DNA of 64,000 nucleotides from Haliotispira sp965263485 (GTDB lineage Bacteria; Spirochaetota; Spirochaetia; SP-2023): the NCBI GenBank assembly GCA_965263485.1, contig CBDHHO010000004.1, positions 1,426,001-1,490,000 of the forward strand, read 5' to 3'. Shown piece after piece: positions 41,371 through 49,892 of this stretch (the stretch's first letter is position 1; every line of letters begins with the position of its first letter). Made by a program: the position numbers and the translations under genes. The notes below the pieces were generated by a model, which saw only the letters and a program-made list of their open reading frames with translations, was not told the origin of the DNA and searched no databases.

Positions 41371-43323
41371 CTATGATTTCAGCTCGTAAATAATAGTGCC
41401 GACCTGTACCTCGCTGCCGGGAGCCTTAACGATGTTCAATTCACGGACATCTTCCATGCTGGAACACAGCACCGGAGTGACCAGCGAAGGAGCCTTGGCC
41501 TGAATCTGCTCTTGGTCGATGCGGATCACGGGTTGCCCTACTTCGACCTCAGTGCCTTCGCTTACCAGAGCAGTAAAGCCCTCTCCGTTGAGATTGACCG
41601 TATCAACGCCAATATGTACGAGGATTTCCCAGCCTGCACTGCTTTCTATAAAGAAAGCGTGATGGGCCTCAAGGATGGAGCCGATCACACCGGCTAGTGG
41701 GGCACAGACTTCGGTCTGCCCCGCCGCGGGCATAATGGCCAGACCATCACCAATCATTTTCCGGGAAAACGCTTCGTCCGGTACCTCGCTTAAGTCCAGT
41801 ACTTTGCCTGCAATCGGTGCGGCAATGTCCAATCTGCCCGCGCCGATGCTTTTGCGACTCAAAGTGGTATCAACAGGAGAGCTGCCCGCAGCTTGATTGG
41901 CCTCGCTGTCGCTCAGAGCTTTCATGGCGTTGGCCAGGGATTCCACTTGCGAGCCGACAACTATTTGCATATTGCGCCGCCCCACTTTGACCACACCCTT
42001 GGCTCCCAGTTGCTTAAGTCGATCTTCCCGGACGACAGATGGATCCATCAGCTCTAGGCGCAGACGCGTGATACAGTTGTCCAGGCTCCTGATATTGGCA
42101 CGCCCCCCCAAGGCCTTATAATACTCTATGGCCAAAGATCGGTAAGCATCCAATCCCTTTTGGACCGGGCCGACCAGCCCCTGCTCCGGACTCAATTCCG
42201 TGCGACCCGGAGTCTGGATATTGAACTTCTTGATCGCGAATACAAACACTACGTAGTACAGGATCCCCGTAATCGAGCCCTGAATTACCAAAAACCAAGG
42301 CTTGGAAGAGATGCCCCAAGACAGCACGGCATCAATGGCTCCCGCCGAAAAGGTAAAGCCTGCGCGATAAGCGACCAGATAGGCCACCGCCAGGTTGACG
42401 CCGGCAATAATAGCGTGGAACAGATACAGCAGCGGAGCCAGGAACATGAATGCATACTCGACCGGCTCGGTAATACCTGTAAGGAAAGCGGTAAACGCCA
42501 CCGAAAACAATAGCCCGGAAACGGCTCTGCGCTGCTCTTTGTGGGCCGTAGTGTACATGGCCAGGGCCGCGGCGGGCAGGCCAAACATCATAATCGGGAA
42601 GAAGCCTGCCATAAAAATGCCCGCATTGGGATCTCTGGCAAAAAACCGGTTCAGGTCTCCGTTAATAACTGTACCGGCGGCATCTGTGAAATCACCGAAT
42701 TCAAACCAGACCAGGGTATTGAGAATGCTATGCAAACCAAAGGGCAGCAGCAGACGATTGAGAAAACCATAGATTCCCGTACCCAGAGCGCCCATCTGAA
42801 TCAAGCCGTCGCCGGCACTCTTCATTACGCCCTGAATCGGGGGCCAGATAAAGCCGAGGATGATGGCGGCAATCAGACAGAAGAAACCCGTGATGATCGG
42901 CACAAAACGTTTGCCACTGAAAAAGGCCAACCAGTCGGGCAGACGGATTTGATGCCATTTGTTGTAGCTGGAACTGGCGATGAAACCTACGATGATGCCT
43001 CCCAGCACCCCCATGTCGATTCCCGCATCAATGGACTTCATGGCTTTGGTCATGACAAAATAGCCCACGGCACTTGCCAGTGCCGCCGCACCCGCATTGT
43101 CTTTGGAGAAACCAATGCCCACTCCCAAGGCAAAGAGCAGCGGAAGCTGGGCAAAGATCGCACCGCCGCCCTGGGCCATGATCTGCCCTAATTTGGCAAT
43201 AATGACAATGGAGCTGCCTCCCAGCAGGTCGTCCTGACCCAAGCGCAGCAGGATACCGGCGATCGGGAGCACCGCGATCGGGAGCATCAGAGATTTTCCC
43301 ATAGTCTGTAGTTTTGCTAACAT
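41371..43323 (-). CDS. nagE: PTS EIICBA, N-acetylglucosamine/glucose type
   Basis: 650 residues with three PTS domains. EIIC at ~1-375 has GKSLMLPIAVLPIAGILLRLGQ, LLLPFGLHSILNTLVWFEFG, FGLPAAALAMY and FLTGITEPVEYAFMFLAP. EIIB at ~395-475 has the phosphocysteine in IRSLDNCITRLRL. EIIA at ~510-650 has the phospho-His in EILVHIGVDTVNLNG. The GLHSILN pattern favours N-acetylglucosamine over glucose. AAGGAG precedes the ATG at 43323. It uses phosphate from HPr, probably the one encoded at 28743. Confidence 0.9.
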   Translation of the reverse strand: MLAKLQTMGKSLMLPIAVLPIAGILLRLGQDDLLGGSSIVIIAKLGQIMAQGGGAIFAQLPLLFALGVGIGFSKDNAGAAALASAVGYFVMTKAMKSIDAGIDMGVLGGIIVGFIASSSYNKWHQIRLPDWLAFFSGKRFVPIITGFFCLIAAIILGFIWPPIQGVMKSAGDGLIQMGALGTGIYGFLNRLLLPFGLHSILNTLVWFEFGDFTDAAGTVINGDLNRFFARDPNAGIFMAGFFPIMMFGLPAAALAMYTTAHKEQRRAVSGLLFSVAFTAFLTGITEPVEYAFMFLAPLLYLFHAIIAGVNLAVAYLVAYRAGFTFSAGAIDAVLSWGISSKPWFLVIQGSITGILYYVVFVFAIKKFNIQTPGRTELSPEQGLVGPVQKGLDAYRSLAIEYYKALGGRANIRSLDNCITRLRLELMDPSVVREDRLKQLGAKGVVKVGRRNMQIVVGSQVESLANAMKALSDSEANQAAGSSPVDTTLSRKSIGAGRLDIAAPIAGKVLDLSEVPDEAFSRKMIGDGLAIMPAAGQTEVCAPLAGVIGSILEAHHAFFIESSAGWEILVHIGVDTVNLNGEGFTALVSEGTEVEVGQPVIRIDQEQIQAKAPSLVTPVLCSSMEDVRELNIVKAPGSEVQVGTIIYELKS

Positions 43324-43358
43324 ATAAATTCTCCTTTTTTTCTATAAAATATTCCCGC

Positions 43359-43387
43359 ATTAAACACTGTAAAATGTAGTTTGTCAA
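43359..43387 (-). promoter_or_regulatory. Promoter of the nagE-like gene
   Basis: On the minus strand TTGACA (43387-43382), a 17-nt spacer and TTTAAT (43364-43359) lie 36 bp before the ATG. Confidence 0.7.
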
Positions 43388-43443
43388 TTATACATATTAA
43401 TCATACCCCAACTTGTCAAATCAGTGCTCCGCAGCAGGTTTAG

Positions 43444-43458
43444 AATACGTTACGTATT
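43444..43458. promoter_or_regulatory. Perfect palindrome, candidate operator
   Basis: AATACGT-T-ACGTATT is a perfect 7-bp inverted repeat 55 bp upstream of the nagE promoter -35. The size fits a dimeric repressor or activator site. No regulator gene is adjacent. The remaining 43459-43690 shows only a MITE-end relic. Confidence 0.4.
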
Positions 43459-43577
43459 ACAAAACTTCTCGCTTGAAGTCAGGATGAATCCGTGAGAGAA
43501 CCTTGCTGCAAATATGAACTCCTGCTCACAGAAAAACTGCGGCTCACCAGAATGGGAAATGCGGAACAATTCCTAAA

Positions 43578-43594
43578 GAGAACCTCTAAAGAGG
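43578..43594. repeat. Short MITE-end palindrome
   Basis: GAGAACCTCTAAAGAGG: the element end followed by its partial inverse (CCTCT, AAA, GAGG). It is similar to the pair at 39357-39379. Confidence 0.45.
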
Positions 43595-43690
43595 CCGTTC
43601 CTGGGAAACAGTCCGTTTAACTTGTAAAACATCAGTAAATCATGGATATTGACCAGCTGCAAGCACGAAGTTCACACAAGAAAGGCCGCC

Positions 43691-44365
43691 ATGATACTCA
43701 ACAGCATCCAAGGGATTCTGACCGAAAAGCAGATAGATTATGCCTGCTGCCTGGTCGGCGGCGTAGAATGGCAAGTGGCCATGAGTGAGCAGAGTTTAGC
43801 CCGGCTGCCCGCCATCGGTGCGGAAGTGCAAATCTATACCCAACTGAAAGTCAGCGAGAACAACATAGCCCTGTATGGCTTTGCTCTCAGGGATGAACGT
43901 AGCCTGTTCGAAGCCCTGATTTCAGTTCCGGGCATCGGGCCCAAGGTGGCCCTCGGTATGCTGTCCAAGGCCGCTGCCGCAGAACTGGCAGCCTGCATTA
44001 TTCAAGGCGATGCCAAGCGCCTGGCCCAACTGCCAGGACTGGGCAGCAAAACTGCCCAGAAACTGATCCTGCAACTGGGCGACAAACTGGAAAAGCATTT
44101 GTTGCTGGCCGGAGCCACCTTGTCTGTCGGTGCCGCACCTAGTACGAGTGGCACAGCCAAGGCACAGTGCTTGGTATCCCAAGAATATGGAGACTTGCTG
44201 GACGCTCTGGTAGCCATGGGCTACGAAGAGCGGCGCAGCCGCGAAGTATTGGATGAGCTATTTGCCCAATGGCAGCAGGCACGAAGTTCCGAAACCGCAG
44301 AAGCAGCCGATGGTCTGCCGCCCGAAGGCGAACGCCTGCGTCAGGCCATCGTGCGCCTGGCTTGA
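43691..44365 (+). CDS. ruvA: Holliday junction branch migration protein RuvA
   Basis: 224 residues starting MILNSIQGILTEKQ. Domain I is the OB fold (YACCLVGGVEWQVAM...EVQIYTQLKVSENNIALYGF). Domain II has two helix-hairpin-helix motifs, SVPGIGPKVALGML and QLPGLGSKTAQKLIL. Domain III is the C-terminal UBA-like EYGDLLDALVAMGYEERRSREVL. It binds Holliday junctions and recruits RuvB, which is not in the window. ATG 43691 is chosen from the family start. The C-terminus is a few residues longer than usual. Confidence 0.95.
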   Translation: MILNSIQGILTEKQIDYACCLVGGVEWQVAMSEQSLARLPAIGAEVQIYTQLKVSENNIALYGFALRDERSLFEALISVPGIGPKVALGMLSKAAAAELAACIIQGDAKRLAQLPGLGSKTAQKLILQLGDKLEKHLLLAGATLSVGAAPSTSGTAKAQCLVSQEYGDLLDALVAMGYEERRSREVLDELFAQWQQARSSETAEAADGLPPEGERLRQAIVRLA

Positions 44366-44373
44366 GTTACGCA

Positions 44374-45765
44374 ATGGAACAGCCCCGCCAACAGAGTGAA
44401 GCAGAGCAAGCGGTACTGCCCCCTTGGTTTGTCTGGCACTTTAGTCTGCGGCCGGAAGCTCCCGGCGCGGGCGATGCCAGTTTCCTAGCACTGCTGCGCC
44501 ACTTCGCCCGGCACTTTCGTCTGAGCCGGAGCCAAATCGAACAGCTGTGCAAAATGGCCAAGGACCTGTCCGACTGGCGCGAAGTAAAGCACTTGAAAAA
44601 CTTCCTGCGCGCTCAATTGGAAAACCGGGAACGAGCAGTGGCTGCCGGGGGCGGCCTGAGACCACAGCAGCGCAAGCAGGCCTTTGCCGAGCTGGAATCC
44701 TTCTATCAGTCTCGCAAGCAGGTGCTTCCCAATTTCCAGCGCAGTGCGCCTCGGCCCAAGGTACCGCAGTATCGCTTTGAAGTCCTCACAGATCCTGCCT
44801 CAGAAAGCGGGGCAGGCCCCTGTTCGGGAGGCTCAGGGACTGAGCCACGTGAGCTACGCAGCCCGAGGGTACTAGGTTTATGCCCGGTGGCATCGCAGAA
44901 GACTCGCTGCTGCAATCTGCTGACGTTGGACGCCATCCGGCAGTGCGGCTTTGGCTGTAGCTATTGCGCCATTCAGCACTTCTATGATGAAAAGGCCATT
45001 CAGGTGCACGACAATTTCGCCCGGAAACTTGAGAAACTGGAGCTCGACCCCGAGCAATGGTATCACATTGGTACGGGGCAGGCTTCCGATTCGTTGCTCT
45101 GGGCCGAAGATTTGGATGTGCTGGAGCCACTGCTGCATTTTGCCCGGCGCTATCCGCGCGTGATTCTGGAGCTGAAGAGCAAATCAGCCAATGTCCAGGG
45201 TCTGCTGCAGCAGGATTTGCCCCCGAATATCTTGTTTACCTGGTCCCTGAACCCGGACAGCTTTATCGAGCACGAGGAGTTGTTGACGGCCCCGCTGGAC
45301 GCACGCCTGCGCGCAGCACGCGTATTGGCCGACCGCGGGGCCAAGGTCGGTTTCCACTTTCACCCGATTGTGCGCTACCAGGGCTGGAAGACGGAATACC
45401 GCCAGTTGGCGGAGCGACTGGCGGGACTTTTCCACCCGTCGGAAGTAGTCACGGTGTCGCTGGGCACCCTGACCTTTAGCAAAGCGGCGCTGAAGACGAT
45501 TCGGCACAAGGCCCTGCAGACCCAGATTTTACGCTTCCCGATGGAGGAGATTGCCGGAAAGTTTTCCTATCCGTACAAAGTCAAACGCGAAATGTTCCGC
45601 CATGTCTATCAGGCCTTAGGGCCGTGGCACGGTGCAGTGTTTTTTTATTTGTGCATGGAGGATCCGGCACTATGGCCGGAAATTTTTGGCTCGGATTACC
45701 ATAGCAATCAAGATTTTGAGCAGGATATGCTGCAAAGCTATGCACAAAAAATGGGGCTGCTCTAA
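44374..45765 (+). CDS. SplB-like radical SAM protein
   Basis: 463 residues. The radical SAM cluster motif is CGFGCSYCAIQHFYDEK (CxxxCxxC). GLCPVASQKTRCCNLLTLDA before it and WYHIGTGQASDSLLWAEDLD after it match the spore photoproduct lyase-like family. The C-terminal half has VILELKSKSANVQGLL, LFTWSLNPDSFIEHEELLTA and GFHFHPIVRYQGW. The first ~190 residues are a helical extension. In non-sporulating bacteria such proteins may repair DNA or have other substrates; which applies here is not known. It begins 8 nt after ruvA, so co-expression with a DNA repair gene is likely. Confidence 0.82.
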   Translation: MEQPRQQSEAEQAVLPPWFVWHFSLRPEAPGAGDASFLALLRHFARHFRLSRSQIEQLCKMAKDLSDWREVKHLKNFLRAQLENRERAVAAGGGLRPQQRKQAFAELESFYQSRKQVLPNFQRSAPRPKVPQYRFEVLTDPASESGAGPCSGGSGTEPRELRSPRVLGLCPVASQKTRCCNLLTLDAIRQCGFGCSYCAIQHFYDEKAIQVHDNFARKLEKLELDPEQWYHIGTGQASDSLLWAEDLDVLEPLLHFARRYPRVILELKSKSANVQGLLQQDLPPNILFTWSLNPDSFIEHEELLTAPLDARLRAARVLADRGAKVGFHFHPIVRYQGWKTEYRQLAERLAGLFHPSEVVTVSLGTLTFSKAALKTIRHKALQTQILRFPMEEIAGKFSYPYKVKREMFRHVYQALGPWHGAVFFYLCMEDPALWPEIFGSDYHSNQDFEQDMLQSYAQKMGLL

Positions 45766-45792
45766 TCCTGTTTGGAGGCCCCCTTTGGTTTC

Positions 45793-46590
45793 TCACACGG
45801 CGATTGGTGCCTTGATAGCCGGATGCGGTTGGTAGTCTCGTAGTTCGAAATCTTCACAGCAGAAGGCAAGGATCTCGCGCACCCGCGGGTTGAGCCGCAT
45901 GCGCGGCAGCGACCGTGGCTCTCTGCTGAGTTGTAGCTGTGCCTGTTCGATGTGGTTGTTGTACAGGTGCAGGTCCCCGAAGGTATGAACCAGCTCGCCC
46001 GGGCGCAAATCGCTGACCTGGGCCAGCATCAGCGTCAGCAGGGCATAGGAGGCAATATTGAACGGAACGCCCAGAAAAATATCTCCGCTGCGCTGATACA
46101 GTTGACAGGACAGTTTGCCTTCGGCCACATAAAACTGCATCAGGATGTGACAGGGCGGCAGCGCCATCTGGTCAATTTCTGCGACATTCCAAGCGCTGAT
46201 GAGGTGCCTGCGCGAGTAGGGATTCTGCTGTAAGTCCGCAACCAGCCGGGATATCTGGTCAAAATGCCCACCTGTGCGGTAGTCCGGCCAGCTGCGCCAC
46301 TGCACACCGTAGATCGGACCCAGCTCACCGTTTTCATCAGCCCATTCGTCCCAGATGTGCACTCCTGCGACCTGCAATTCTTTGACGTTGGACGAGCCGC
46401 GCAGAAACCACAGCAGCTCGTGGATGATGCCCTTGAGGTAAACTTTTTTAGTAGTCAAGAGGGGGAAGCCCTGTTCCAGGTCACAGCGCAGTTGGCGGCC
46501 AAATACACTGCGCGTGCCCACGCCGGTCCGATCAGGGCGCTGTACGCCGTTATCCAGTACATCTTGCAGCAGTTTCAGGTAGCTTTGCAT
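45793..46590 (-). CDS. thyA: Thymidylate synthase
   Basis: 265 residues, the E. coli length. It converts dUMP to dTMP with methylene-tetrahydrofolate. Motifs: MQSYLKLLQDVLDNG, RPDRTGVGTRSVFG, the catalytic Cys in LPPCHILMQFYV, and QRSGDIFLGVPFNIASYALL. The start is ATG 46590; upstream in-frame codons (MPNDCGL...) have no family counterpart. It is convergent with the SplB-like gene. Confidence 0.96.
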   Translation of the reverse strand: MQSYLKLLQDVLDNGVQRPDRTGVGTRSVFGRQLRCDLEQGFPLLTTKKVYLKGIIHELLWFLRGSSNVKELQVAGVHIWDEWADENGELGPIYGVQWRSWPDYRTGGHFDQISRLVADLQQNPYSRRHLISAWNVAEIDQMALPPCHILMQFYVAEGKLSCQLYQRSGDIFLGVPFNIASYALLTLMLAQVSDLRPGELVHTFGDLHLYNNHIEQAQLQLSREPRSLPRMRLNPRVREILAFCCEDFELRDYQPHPAIKAPIAV

Positions 46591-46672
46591 GAGCAGAGTA
46601 TAGTCAAAAGTTGCCGCACCCGCACAGGTTCCATAGAAGAGAGATGGCCGGCTTCCAGACCGGAGTCCGCAA

Positions 46673-47639
46673 TCATTCGGCAACGGATGGCTTTTGCGCC
46701 CGTGCAGCGATGGTGCGATACAGTGCCGAGCTGTCTTCCCGCTGATGGCCCCGGGCCATCAGCTCGCGATAGTCACTCAGGGTTTGCCCGGCCTGGGGCA
46801 GGGCCAGGCCGTGTCGTTGGGCTTCCTCTAGGGCGTAGCCCAAGTCTTTGGCCATCCATTCGATGGCAAAGCCAAAGTCATAGCGGCCTTCGGCCATGGT
46901 CTCGGCCCGGTTCTCCATCTGCCAGGACCCGGCCGCCCCGTTTTTGAGACAGGAGACCAAGGTCGCTACGTCCAGGCCGGATTTTTGTGCCAGCAGCAGC
47001 CCCTCTCCCAACCCTCTCAGCACGCCGCTGATGCAGATCTGGTTTGATCATTTTGGCGCGTTGTCCCTGACCGCAACCGCCCATGAGGGTTGCTGATTTG
47101 GCATAAGCGGGGAATATCCGGCTTTGCAGCTGCTCAAAAACTTCGGCCTTGCCACCGCACATTACGGTCAAGCAGCCGTTCTCGGCACCCGATTGGCCCC
47201 CGCTGATCGGTGCGTCCACAAAGTGCACGCCTTGTTGCCCGGCGGTTTCGTCCATTTCCAAGGCCAATTGGGCCGAAGTGGTGGTGTGATCGACCAAGAT
47301 AGCAGTGGGCTTCATGTGCGGCAAAGCGCCGTCCGGCTGTTTGAGTACCTGGCGCACGTCGTTGTCGTTGCCAACGCAGCAGAGTACCACATCGGCCTGA
47401 TCTACGGCCTCGGCAATCTGTGCACAGGCCCGGACGCCGTACCGGCGGTATTGTTCTGTGAATTTCGCGGCCCTGGCCGGGCTGCGGTTGTAAACAGCCA
47501 CTGCCATGTTTTGCCCGTTACTGTGCTCATTGCTGTGCCCATTCCGGGCCAGGTAACGGGCCAGGTGTCCGGCCATCGGATAGCCCATCACTCCCAACCC
47601 CAGGAAGGCTACTTTGCCAATGGATCTTGATTCTGCCAT
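46673..47639 (-). pseudogene. 3-hydroxyisobutyrate dehydrogenase-family oxidoreductase, frameshifted
   Basis: The product starts MAESRSIGKVAFLGLGVMGYPM (ATG 47639, AAGG upstream), a beta-hydroxyacid dehydrogenase with NAD motif GLGVMG, VDAPISGGQSGAENG and the catalytic Lys region GQGQRAKMI. At 47043-47045 one extra base (AAACC for AACC on the coding strand) shifts the frame just after AKMI. The correct continuation, NQICISGVLRGLGEGLLLAQKSG, lies in the other frame and runs to the stop at 46673. Members include tartronate-semialdehyde reductases; the exact substrate cannot be told. It may be a recent inactivation or a base-calling error. Confidence 0.8.
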
Positions 47640-47726
47640 ATCGGTGTCCTTATCGGTGCCCTTAGAGCTTTCCCGGATACTTATAACCGAGCTTCCGAGA
47701 ACAGAAGCCAATATGAACGTGCTTAA

Positions 47727-48705
47727 GGGCACCTCTAAAAATCCAGCACTGGGCAAATCACAATTATTCAATTACAATACAATAATAAGGGAATATTGTG
47801 GACGCCAGCTTTGTCAAAGTGCCTGTGCAGCGCAATACCAGAGCAGAAAACCAGCAGATCAAAAATGATGAAATCCCTCCATCATTCAAGAAAAACGAGA
47901 ATAAAATGAGGCAAAAAGATACGGATGCAAGGTGGACAAAGAAAAATGGCAAAAGCCACTATGGATACAAAAATCACATTGCAACGGCGACTAACGAGCA
48001 ATTTAGCTTACGAAGTAAGTGCAGCTAATGTGCACGACTCACAGGTGCTTGCAGCTATTTTGAGGCGTCACGCAGATATATGGGGATAGTGCGTATCGAA
48101 GTGAAAAGATAACAAATGAACTACGGAGGAACTTTATTCATCACCGAAAATATCGAGATACTTCACTTACAGAGAAGCAATTAGAAAGTAACCGCCGCAA
48201 GTCAAAGACCCGGGCGAAAGTGGAGCATATATTTGCATGGTTTCACAATTGCATGAATAGGGGATTAGAGTTGCAATGTATAGGGATAGATCGGGTAAGG
48301 TTTCGTATGGGGTTACGAAATACTGTGTATAAGGGCACCTCTAAAAATTCCAATTCCGCGCTGAATCGCGATCTTGTTGCCGAATAGCTTCGTCAGCAAA
48401 GCCTTACCATACAACAAAGTATGCTTCGGCTTCACTTCCTCGCTATCGGCAAAATCTCGCTGATTCAGCATCAAAAGCGAATTTTTAGAGGTACCCATAA
48501 TATGTTAAAATATGTTTCAATTACAGCATAATAGTGGATAATTGTATCTAAAATGCTGTAAATAATGATTTTTTATGTAAATTCTAATTTCGTTAGAATT
48601 TATTGATCGTAATTAATTCAGATCCAACTATTTTTTGTGCTATTTTGTTATGATTAAGGAAGGATTTTTGATTTTACATCGCAATGCCGATTTTTAGAGG
48701 TCCCC
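47727..48705 (+). mobile_element. Decayed IS5-family copy D with nested MITE
   Basis: Both element ends are present (GGGCACCTCTAAAAATCC, 47727; GATTTTTAGAGGTCCCC, 48705). The N-terminal ~130 codons are deleted. The remaining frame starts at VDASFVKVPVQRN and is broken by small deletions, two of which it shares with copy A at 7490-8031. A 164-bp MITE is inserted at 48333. Flanking tetranucleotides TTAA and TTTA are similar but not identical. Non-autonomous. Confidence 0.85.
48333..48496. mobile_element. 164-bp MITE nested in IS5 copy D
   Basis: Ends GGGCACCTCTAAAAATTCC and AATTTTTAGAGGTACCC, target duplication ATAA (48329-48332, 48497-48500). The uninterrupted site TGTGTATAATATG is seen in the other IS5 copies. 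The internal hairpin ATAC(AACAAA)GTAT is kept. Fourth full-length copy of the family. Confidence 0.9.
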
Positions 48706-49150
48706 TTTAGTCTAAAAATAAAAGGTACCCTGGAGGTTGGGGGAAGGCCCCAAATAGATACATTGAGAGGCCGTTGCCGTGCAAAAAACGGCACTCTGAC
48801 TATTCTCCGCGATTCCCCCACATGGTGCGGCGAGCTTTACCGTGAGTAATGGTTTCAGCTTGCGACTCTGCCACGGTTTTGTTCCCACGGCTCAGCAGGC
48901 TTTTGCTGTGCATGTGTTTCGCCCCATGCCTGGGAGGCCGTACAATACAGCAAAGTATGCTCCACTTCCCCGCTGCCCATAGGCTTGGCGGCTTGGCGGC
49001 TTGGCGGCTTGGCAAAAAGAGCGAAGTTCCGTAGGCTCTTTTATAACAAGCACAAATTGAGCTCAAAGACATTAGGGGTCCCCATTAATGGCCGTTTCCA
49101 GAAATAAGAGACTGAGAAAAAGATCCCGGAACAATGGCAAGGAGTTTGCT
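48706..49150. other. Intergenic region with diverged MITE-like core and an 8-bp tandem repeat
   Basis: Around 48949-48975 CAATACAGCAAAGTATGCTC resembles the MITE central hairpin. Its ends are not recognisable. At 48984-49013 the octamer CTTGGCGG is repeated three times plus a partial fourth. An upstream in-frame ATG at 49088 extends the following lipoprotein frame but is not preferred. No gene is evident. Confidence 0.5.
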
Positions 49151-49891
49151 GTGACACGACAACGATACATCCGGAGAATTTTCCTCCTGCCGGCTGCCTG
49201 CCTGCCCGCACTGTTTCTGGCTTTCTTTTCCTGCAAGTTACAGAACAAAATTGTGCTCGAAGGTACAGGTCAGGGCAGCATGGAGCTGAGCATGGAGCTG
49301 CCCTCCTATATGCTGGATAGCATGGACATCATCGCCGCCAGCATCCCCGGCGGCGATGAGCTGCTCAAAGCCGAAAATATTGCCGCTGAACTGCAACGCA
49401 CTAAGAATATCTTCGATGTACAGGTCGAGTCCGCTCAGAAAGGTGCCTACCATATTCGCTTTCGCTTCCGGAACTTTGAGAAACCCAGCAGCACAGCGTC
49501 CAGTACTCCAGTTCAGGAATTCCTGAGCTGGGAGGAAGGCCCGAACGGCAGCACAAAGCTTTCCATCACCGTTAACCGCAAGAGTTACCGCGAGCTGGAG
49601 CGCCGCTTTCCGGCCCTGAGGGACAACACGTTGCTGCAGTTCTACGGCCCGGCTTCCACCGAGGGCATGAGCCGCACTGACTATCTGGACATGGTCGAAT
49701 ACAGCTTTGGTCCGCAGGCCCGCAGCGATCTGCCGGGAGCCGAAGCCGTAATTCTGGTGCAGCTGCCCGGTGTGCTGCTCTCCCAGACGGGCGGAACTGT
49801 GAAGGGTAAGAATGCTGTGGAGTTTCGCCTGAACCTCTTGGATTTTGCCCTACTGAAGCAGGAAAAACACTACAGCATCGTCTACCGCTGA
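49151..49891 (+). CDS. Hypothetical lipoprotein upstream of dsbD
   Basis: 246 residues from GTG 49151, chosen because AAGGAG lies 6 nt upstream and the result is a normal signal peptide (RQRYIRRIFLLPAACLPALF, lipobox AFFSC, Cys28). Upstream ATG 49088 would add 21 basic residues. The mature part is a soluble alpha/beta protein (GSMELSMELPSYMLDSMD, TKLSITVNRKSYRELERRF, LLQFYGPASTEGMSRTDYLDM). No family recognised. It ends 1 nt before dsbD, so the two are translationally coupled; a link to envelope redox or protein folding is an inference. Confidence 0.65.
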   Translation: MTRQRYIRRIFLLPAACLPALFLAFFSCKLQNKIVLEGTGQGSMELSMELPSYMLDSMDIIAASIPGGDELLKAENIAAELQRTKNIFDVQVESAQKGAYHIRFRFRNFEKPSSTASSTPVQEFLSWEEGPNGSTKLSITVNRKSYRELERRFPALRDNTLLQFYGPASTEGMSRTDYLDMVEYSFGPQARSDLPGAEAVILVQLPGVLLSQTGGTVKGKNAVEFRLNLLDFALLKQEKHYSIVYR

Positions 49892-49892
49892 C

